The notes below the pieces were generated by a model. The model ran no database searches. It had not been told where the DNA came from and saw only the letters and a list, made by a program, of their open reading frames with translations. From Aquilaria yunnanensis (lineage: Eukaryota; Streptophyta; Magnoliopsida; Malvales; Thymelaeaceae), in the NCBI GenBank assembly GCA_039654915.1, contig CM077594.1, positions 87,682,893-87,746,892 of the forward strand: a DNA stretch of 64,000 nt, read 5' to 3'. Numbering within the stretch: the first letter of the stretch is position 1; every line of letters begins with the position of its first letter. Position numbers and translations under genes: made by a program. Below are positions 59,055 through 64,000 of the stretch, one piece after another.

Positions 59055-61524
59055 CTGCAAATAGAAATGTTGAAATGTTAAATTATGATCACCTCTGTGC
59101 CAACTCAATACAATGATTCTTATTTGTTTTTCATTACGCTATTATTTAACTAGATTAGGTGTCCAATGCTCCTTCCTAGATGGTTTTTCAAATTATGGTG
59201 AAAGGGCACTCGGCTAGTCCTTCAGCCTCACTTTCTAGGTCTAAGGATATTGTCCAAACTTACAATTACTAATAGTAATTGAACGAACATACGTTGAGAA
59301 AATCTAAATATCCTTTAAAGGGTGGAGGATGAGATACTTGTTGAGAGGAGAATAACGGCTGCTGCCATATAGACGTTCCACATGGTTCATCAGTTTGGTG
59401 CATTTCTTGGGTGAAGCTAAATATCTTCAACTGACCACAGTAATCTACTAGCAATGTTCTCAACATGGGCCAGTTTGTTGTATGCTTCCCCCGGCAGAAG
59501 GATTTTAGGTCTGGCAATTTGTGTAAATGTAGAACGGTTGCCCGAGGGAATTCAAACATGATGCCCTTTTCTTTGTCTCCTCTCTCTACTGTTGATGCCA
59601 CAATTTCCTCCATCTTCTCACACAGGCCAATTGATAGACTGTCAAGTTGAGGAAGACCCCTGGCCACAGAGGATGGCAGCACGTGTCCTAGATCTTCACA
59701 ATTCCAAACATACACATCAGCTAACTCGTGAAAAGTCGCCACACCTTGGGGATCAATGCTCCACACGTGCTTTAGTTTTGGGAGATGCCAACACCGTAGA
59801 ACTTTCAGTTGGGCCTCTGTGATAGGACTAGTTGTCACCTGCTGCCTTTGGATTTTAAATTCAAATATGGCTTCTAGAGCATTACAATTCTCAACATAAA
59901 GCCTCTTTAATCCCTTAAATTTATGCCCGAAATTGGATGCAAATAGGGTCTTCAAATTCTCACAAAATTTTACATCCAGTTTTTTTAACTTTAAAAAGGC
60001 ATTTTCGACAAGTTCATCATACATTAGTAACATGTCACTTTTAATGTGAGAGATTGTTATAGTCTCTACGTTGGGCAGGGCAACCTGTGTATAAAATGAA
60101 TGAGTTAGAGACTATAACCCAGAGTTAAGATAATAGAGAGAGAAGAATATGGAAGAACTCACTTTCTTGTCGAAAAGTGCTTTGAATTAATCCAACATAA
60201 GACATGGGTGAAAATCCTTCAAAATTAGAGCACATTGTTATCTCCAGCTCCTTTAGGCAAGGGAACTCAAGATCATGATTTCCTGAGCAAAATCCAACTA
60301 GGTTTTTAAGGCCTTTAAGCTTCAGAAAGTCCAACTGAGGGAATGAAATCCTGTTATCCAACTCATTTGTTGCTTCTCTTTCCTCTCCGACTACAATCAT
60401 TCTCATGTTTTCACATCCACCTACTTGAAGTCGGTTCAGCCGCTTTAAGCCTCTTGCGATTGAGAAGGAGAATAGGTGTTCTAAACGGTTGCAATTGTCA
60501 ACAATCAAATTGGTCAGATTTCCAAGACCGCTAGAAACTTCTGAAGGCAAACTGTCCTGCCATATCTGTTTCACATTAAGCATTGATAACTGCAACTTCT
60601 CTAACTGGGGCAACAGTACCTGCACACCACAAACATGAGCAGTTAATTTTAGCATGTTCAATTAAAAGCAGCCAAAGCAATGACTTTTTCATCTGTACTA
60701 AAATGGATCACCATTGCTCCATATGACCCATAATGTTTCTCACTTCTTTTACTTTTTGAAATTGAGTTTGACTCAATTTTTCTCATATCAATTGTTGTTA
60801 AAAAATTCTTAGAAATTGCTATTTAGAAAGTACAAGGTTCCAATAACGTTTGCATATAAATTTGTATATGTGCGTGTTGCATACAAAAAGAAGTGTTAGA
60901 TCATACTCATTTTTCAAAAGTCACAAGTGACAAATTTTACGGGACAAAGGTAATGCTAGTTTTTTGGGGTTCTAGAGAACCTTTTCAGTGATATTGATTC
61001 AGTTGACTCCAGTAGTTAGTTATATGCTTAATTAGATCATTGCAACATCTAGATGCATGACATGTTTGTAAACAAGATTAATCTGCCCAAAATTTGCAAG
61101 AGGCAAAAGAGCATATTACCTTTTCATTGAAAAGTGATTGCATGAGGCCTTGTGGCAATAAGCTAACAAATTTTGGTAGTCGTTGCAATGTTAAGGACTG
61201 CACAGTTTTAAGGAACTCCATATCATAGCCAATTGATTCAATAGCATCAAAGCCATTCACCATTTCCCCACCAAGAATTTCTACGAGGTTGTCACAATCA
61301 TTTACTTCAATCTCTTCAAGTTGGAGAAGGTACTTAACGATAGAACACGTGAAGAGATTCTTCAATTTACCACAATCCTCTACTTTCACAGTCTTTAACC
61401 TGACAAAGGCTTCTGCTGTAGGTTGGCCATGACATATCTTCTCCAAATTACCCAATCCATTGAGAATCAGGGACTCCAAGGAGGGAAAAGCTCTAGAGCA
61501 AGAAATAACTTCTTCAAAGTTATG
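58215..61524 (-). CDS. C-terminal LRR region of a CC-NBS-LRR resistance gene (3' part, four exons)
   Basis: This is the 3' end of a plant intracellular immune receptor of the RPS2/At4g27190-like group. The leucine-rich repeats sense or restrain activation. Exons on the minus strand are 61524-61120 (405 nt), 60619-60163 (457 nt), 60084-59338 (747 nt) and 59054-58215 (840 nt with stop), each bounded by AG/GT. The joints are phase 0 and read 'LFNEK|VLLPQLEKL', then 'K|VALPNVETI' and 'SSQQ|VISGLETL', typical joints of this family. Repeats of 'L..L.V..C..L' type run throughout, and the end 'GDVNTTIRKV' is a family hallmark. The 457-nt exon has one base too many, probably at 60181-60183 (caaag for caag). 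That shifts the frame before the next exon, so this is either a pseudogene or an assembly error. The coiled coil and NB-ARC would lie beyond 64000, past a LINE in the intron. Confidence 0.88.
59338..60084 (-). CDS. NLR exon C (249 codons)
   Basis: Acceptor 'tatacacag' and donor GTATCT at 59337. It encodes 'VALPNVETITISHIKS', then LRRs with 'LKVLRCWHLPKLKHVW' and 'LPDLKSFCRG'. Intact in its own frame. Confidence 0.85.
60163..60619 (-). CDS. NLR exon B (457 nt, frameshifted)
   Basis: Acceptor 'gtggtgtgcag' and donor 'gaaa|GTGAGT'. It encodes 'LLPQLEKLQLSMLNVKQIWQ' and further LRRs. Its last in-frame residues read QSTFRQE; dropping one A restores a family-like exon end (ALFDKK) and phase 0. Confidence 0.8.
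61120..61524 (-). CDS. NLR exon A (135 codons)
   Basis: The acceptor tract 'ccttttaccag' ends at 61525 and the donor GTAATA starts at 61119. It encodes LRR sequence with 'LILNGLGNLEKICHGQ' and ends 'SLFNEK'. An upstream stop in the same frame just before the acceptor supports this 5' boundary. Confidence 0.8.
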
Positions 61525-61585
61525 CTGGTAAAAGGACTAATTTACAGTTTGTATCATAATTTGGTCACATAGCTCACTGAACAAA

Positions 61586-63654
61586 ATGGTCTGGGGGGAG
61601 AGAGTGCGGTCGAGAGACAGTGAGCGGTTAAAAGAGAGAGCTACCATTCTTCCGAGGAATGTCGATCCGAGAAGTGGTTTTAGATATAGAAATAGGTCAT
61701 GGTTTGAATCCAGTTTCGTGTTATCCTATTATTTCACTAACTTCCCAGACGAGCTATCAGCGGAGGATCTGTGGAAGGAATTCAGAAAGATGGGTATAGC
61801 CGTCGACGTCTACATACCACAGCGGAGGAACCAGAAAGGAAGACGCTTCGGGTTTGTACGGTTCAAAAAGCCAATGAACCCCACCAGGCTCAGAGCGGAG
61901 CTTAGCGACATGTGGATTGGGGAGTTCAAAGTAAGAGTGAGTGAAGCTAGAGAAAAGAGTAAAGGGAGGAACTACGACGTAGAGACGGTGCAATACGGCG
62001 GAGATAGCTCTGGTAATGAAAAGGTGAACGTAAGGTTCGGTCAGGAGGAGATTGCTGTGAGGGGGAGAAATGGAAGAAGCTACAAGGAAGCTCTCATCAA
62101 TAGAAGAGTCGGAGTTAGCGAAGCAAACAAGGTAGGTCAGCAGGACGAATGGGAAAATACAAGGAGAGCGATGAGCGTGAATTGTTCCTACGCACAGCTA
62201 AAAGGAGAGCAAGCTCGGGATACATCTTGGGCAAACATAGAGTTCCAAACAGATGAGGAGGAAAAAGCATGGCTAGACAATGCGTTGGTCGGATTTATCA
62301 GATTCCCAGATTGTATTAATATATTGGCTGAGGAGGTGTTCAACGAGCACAGATTCAACTGCAACTTAAGAGTGATGAGAGGCAGTATGGTGCTGTTAAC
62401 ATTCAAAACGGCCGGCGACAAGGTTTTCTTCCTTGAAATGATGCACGATTGGGTTGGTGACTGGTTTGATGCGGTGAGACCATGGAAGACGACGGATGTC
62501 GATCCTAGAAGCATGAGGTGGATGTGACTGGAAGGGGTACCCCTTCATGCTTACACTAAACGCTTTTTCCAGTTAATGGGTAATTTATGGGGAAGTTATG
62601 TAGCTGTGGATGAAGATACGCTTTGTAGAAACAGACTGGACGTTGCTCGTATTCTCACTCAAGCCTCAAGATCTGAACTACCAAATTCAATTAATATCAA
62701 GATTGATGGGGAAATCTTTCAGATTTATGTGTCGGAGGAACCAGTTTGCAATATGCTTTCCGTTCCATACGCGAATGCCCAGGAGTACAATGCTGGCACT
62801 ATTTTGAAAAAGACCCAGCAGAAGTTGATGAACAATTACTAGGAAGAGATGAACGAGGAGAAGGAGTCTCGGGCAGCTGGGAGAAGTGACAGGCTAGGGT
62901 CAAGGTCTCGAGTTCCCGAGACAGACGAGTCTGGTCTCGAGGTAGGCGTACAGCAGAAGGTACAGAGGCAGCAAAGGTGACAGAGAGGTGCGAAGAGTCA
63001 AACGGCGAAGGTTACAGCAGGGCTAGTCGTGTCATGAAGAGAAGAGAAGATAGGCCCAAAATTGACGGGCCCAACGGTGGGGAAGCAACCATCTTGAATG
63101 GTCATAAACCCGACGGAGGTTACCAGGGTGGCTCTATTGGATCGGCCCAGCTTCTTAGCATATCAGTCAGGGAAGACAGGGAAGAAGAAAGGAATTATGG
63201 GCCGAATGGAATACCTGGGTCTCTTTTGGTCCAACAAGTGGACTCAAGAGAGGCCGCTGTCTTGAAGTCTATTGAGACGTTGAGAGTGGCATTTGATGAA
63301 GAAGAAGAAGATCAAATATTGATAAAGGACTTGAGAACGAAGAAGAAGAGCACCAACAAGAAAAAGAGAAGAGTCAAGAAGAATAAGGTAATAGTGAAAA
63401 ACAGAAAAAGGAAGGAGGATGCAGATTAAGGTAACGTAGAAAAAGCGAATGGGACTTCGAAACAGATGCGTGTTCCTAGGATGGCAGAGGGCGAGGAAGT
63501 GTCGGCGTTGGATGCGGCGGCGAGCAAGGAAGCGGAAGAAGTACTCAGAATAATTAAGGAGATGGGTCTCACTCTGGATGGCGGAATGGAGGAATTGAAG
63601 AGGAAGATTATTGATCTGGAGGTGAATGAACTACAGAAGGCAGGGGAAGTTTAG
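61586..63654 (+). pseudogene. LINE ORF1, RNA-binding protein, with nonsense and frameshift breaks
   Basis: The first open part, 313 codons from the ATG at 61586, has an RRM. RNP2 is YYFTNFP at residues 48-54 and RNP1 is RRFGFVRF at 86-93, as in plant L1 ORF1 proteins that bind their own RNA. A TGA at 62525-62527 interrupts; the same frame continues with 'LEGVPLHAYTKRFF' and 'MGNLWGSYVAVDEDTL', the conserved ORF1 middle, to a TAG at 62840. Then the frame changes (open 62977-63429, Lys/Glu-rich), and a last piece at 63466-63654 ends with the coiled 'EEVLRIIKEMGLTLDGG' tail. No CCHC knuckle is visible. The protein would be truncated. Confidence 0.85.
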
Positions 63655-63701
63655 AACGACAACAGAGACCGGTATATTGCGATCCGCGCCATACAAGGAA
63701 G

Positions 63702-64000
63702 ATGAAGATACTGTCACTAAATGTAAGAGGTCTAGGCAGCGACACCAAGAAACGAGCACTGAATGGGCTACTGAGAGCTGAACAACCGGACATGGTAATG
63801 TTGCAGGAAACAAAATTACCTTCTTTCGATATCAGGTGCTTACCCAAATTGTGGGGTATCAAGGAGATTGAAGCTGTATGGGTAAATTCGGATGGTACAT
63901 CAGGAGGTCTGATGATAATATGGCAGAAACACTTCTTCGTAGCTCAAGCAACGTTTTCTAATCCAAGAGGGATTTTTATCAGTGGGGAATTGGTACACCA
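63702..64000 (+). CDS. LINE ORF2 N-terminus, AP-like endonuclease (partial)
   Basis: The frame is open from the ATG at 63702 to the window edge (99 codons). It starts MKILSLNVRGLG, with the Asn of the first metal-binding block. The second block LQETKL, with the catalytic Glu, follows about 40 residues in, and 'SGGLMIIW' after that. This is the exonuclease-endonuclease-phosphatase domain that nicks target DNA for retrotransposition. Reverse transcriptase and RNase H would follow beyond 64000. Unlike ORF1, no break is seen here. Confidence 0.92.
   Translation, partial: MKILSLNVRGLGSDTKKRALNGLLRAEQPDMVMLQETKLPSFDIRCLPKLWGIKEIEAVWVNSDGTSGGLMIIWQKHFFVAQATFSNPRGIFISGELVH

Larger units (their letters stand above)
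61586..64000 (+). mobile_element. L1-type LINE in an NLR intron (runs off the window)
   Basis: A plant LINE begins near 61580, within the intron upstream of NLR exon A, in the opposite orientation to the NLR gene. It holds ORF1 (decayed, 61586-63654) and the start of ORF2 (63702 on). Its 5' end looks nearly complete: the RRM-type ORF1 starts close to the junction with host sequence. The 3' end and target duplication lie outside the window. Confidence 0.9.

Noticed and set aside
58417..59822. Plus-strand frames of 60-85 aa opposite the NLR exons
   Set aside because: They are shadows of the minus-strand LRR coding sequence.

Overview
The window looks like nuclear DNA of a flowering plant, most likely a eudicot. 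It is AT-rich and holds one intact intronless GC-rich plant gene, the 3' end of an intron-containing plant NLR disease-resistance gene, and transposable elements of plant-typical families (LINE, solo LTRs, hAT, Mutator-like, Stowaway/mariner, and a probable endogenous pararetrovirus). Nothing here is bacterial or organellar.

Layout. Positions 1-6147 are an old decayed LINE on the minus strand. It was split by a 2.8-kb solo LTR with a perfect 5-bp target duplication (1116-3960) and abutted by a hAT element (5105-6147). Positions 6.6-18 kb are AT-rich and gene-poor, with a mariner MITE, a hAT element with 8-bp duplication (12823-13832) and a broken caulimovirid-like fragment (about 15.1-16.1 kb). 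Positions 18-21.8 kb hold a truncated hAT 5' end with a BED zinc-finger ORF, three ~370-bp tandem repeats and a possible first exon. Positions 23.3-32.2 kb hold two hAT elements, a mariner MITE and a 3.47-kb solo LTR (25242-28707). That LTR carries four hairpins whose stems covary. Positions 35-37.9 kb hold a mariner-type element carrying foreign-looking sequence and two sister Mutator-type MITEs. Positions 40.6-44.3 kb hold a 0.33-kb tandem duplication and a 2.57-kb Mutator-like element with a perfect 9-bp duplication.

Genes. The one clearly functional gene is an intronless UDP-glucuronate 4-epimerase (50160-51521, plus strand), a Golgi enzyme of pectin precursor supply. At 58215-61524 on the minus strand lie the last four exons (leucine-rich repeats and stop) of a CC-NBS-LRR-type resistance gene. 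Three exons are multiples of three with phase-0 joints; the other carries one extra base, which predicts a frameshift. The rest of that gene must lie beyond 64000, because the intron upstream of these exons carries a LINE (61.58 kb to the window end, opposite strand). That LINE has a decayed ORF1 and an ORF2 open to the edge. A LINE/RNase-H fragment (53.2-53.7 kb) and a 1.77-kb fold-back Mutator-like element (55367-57134) lie between the two genes. The fold-back element is flanked by ~150-bp direct repeats.

The two genes have no evident functional link. The most unusual signals are the covarying hairpins in the solo LTR and the very long direct duplication abutting the fold-back element. All family calls come from reading the sequence; no database search was run.
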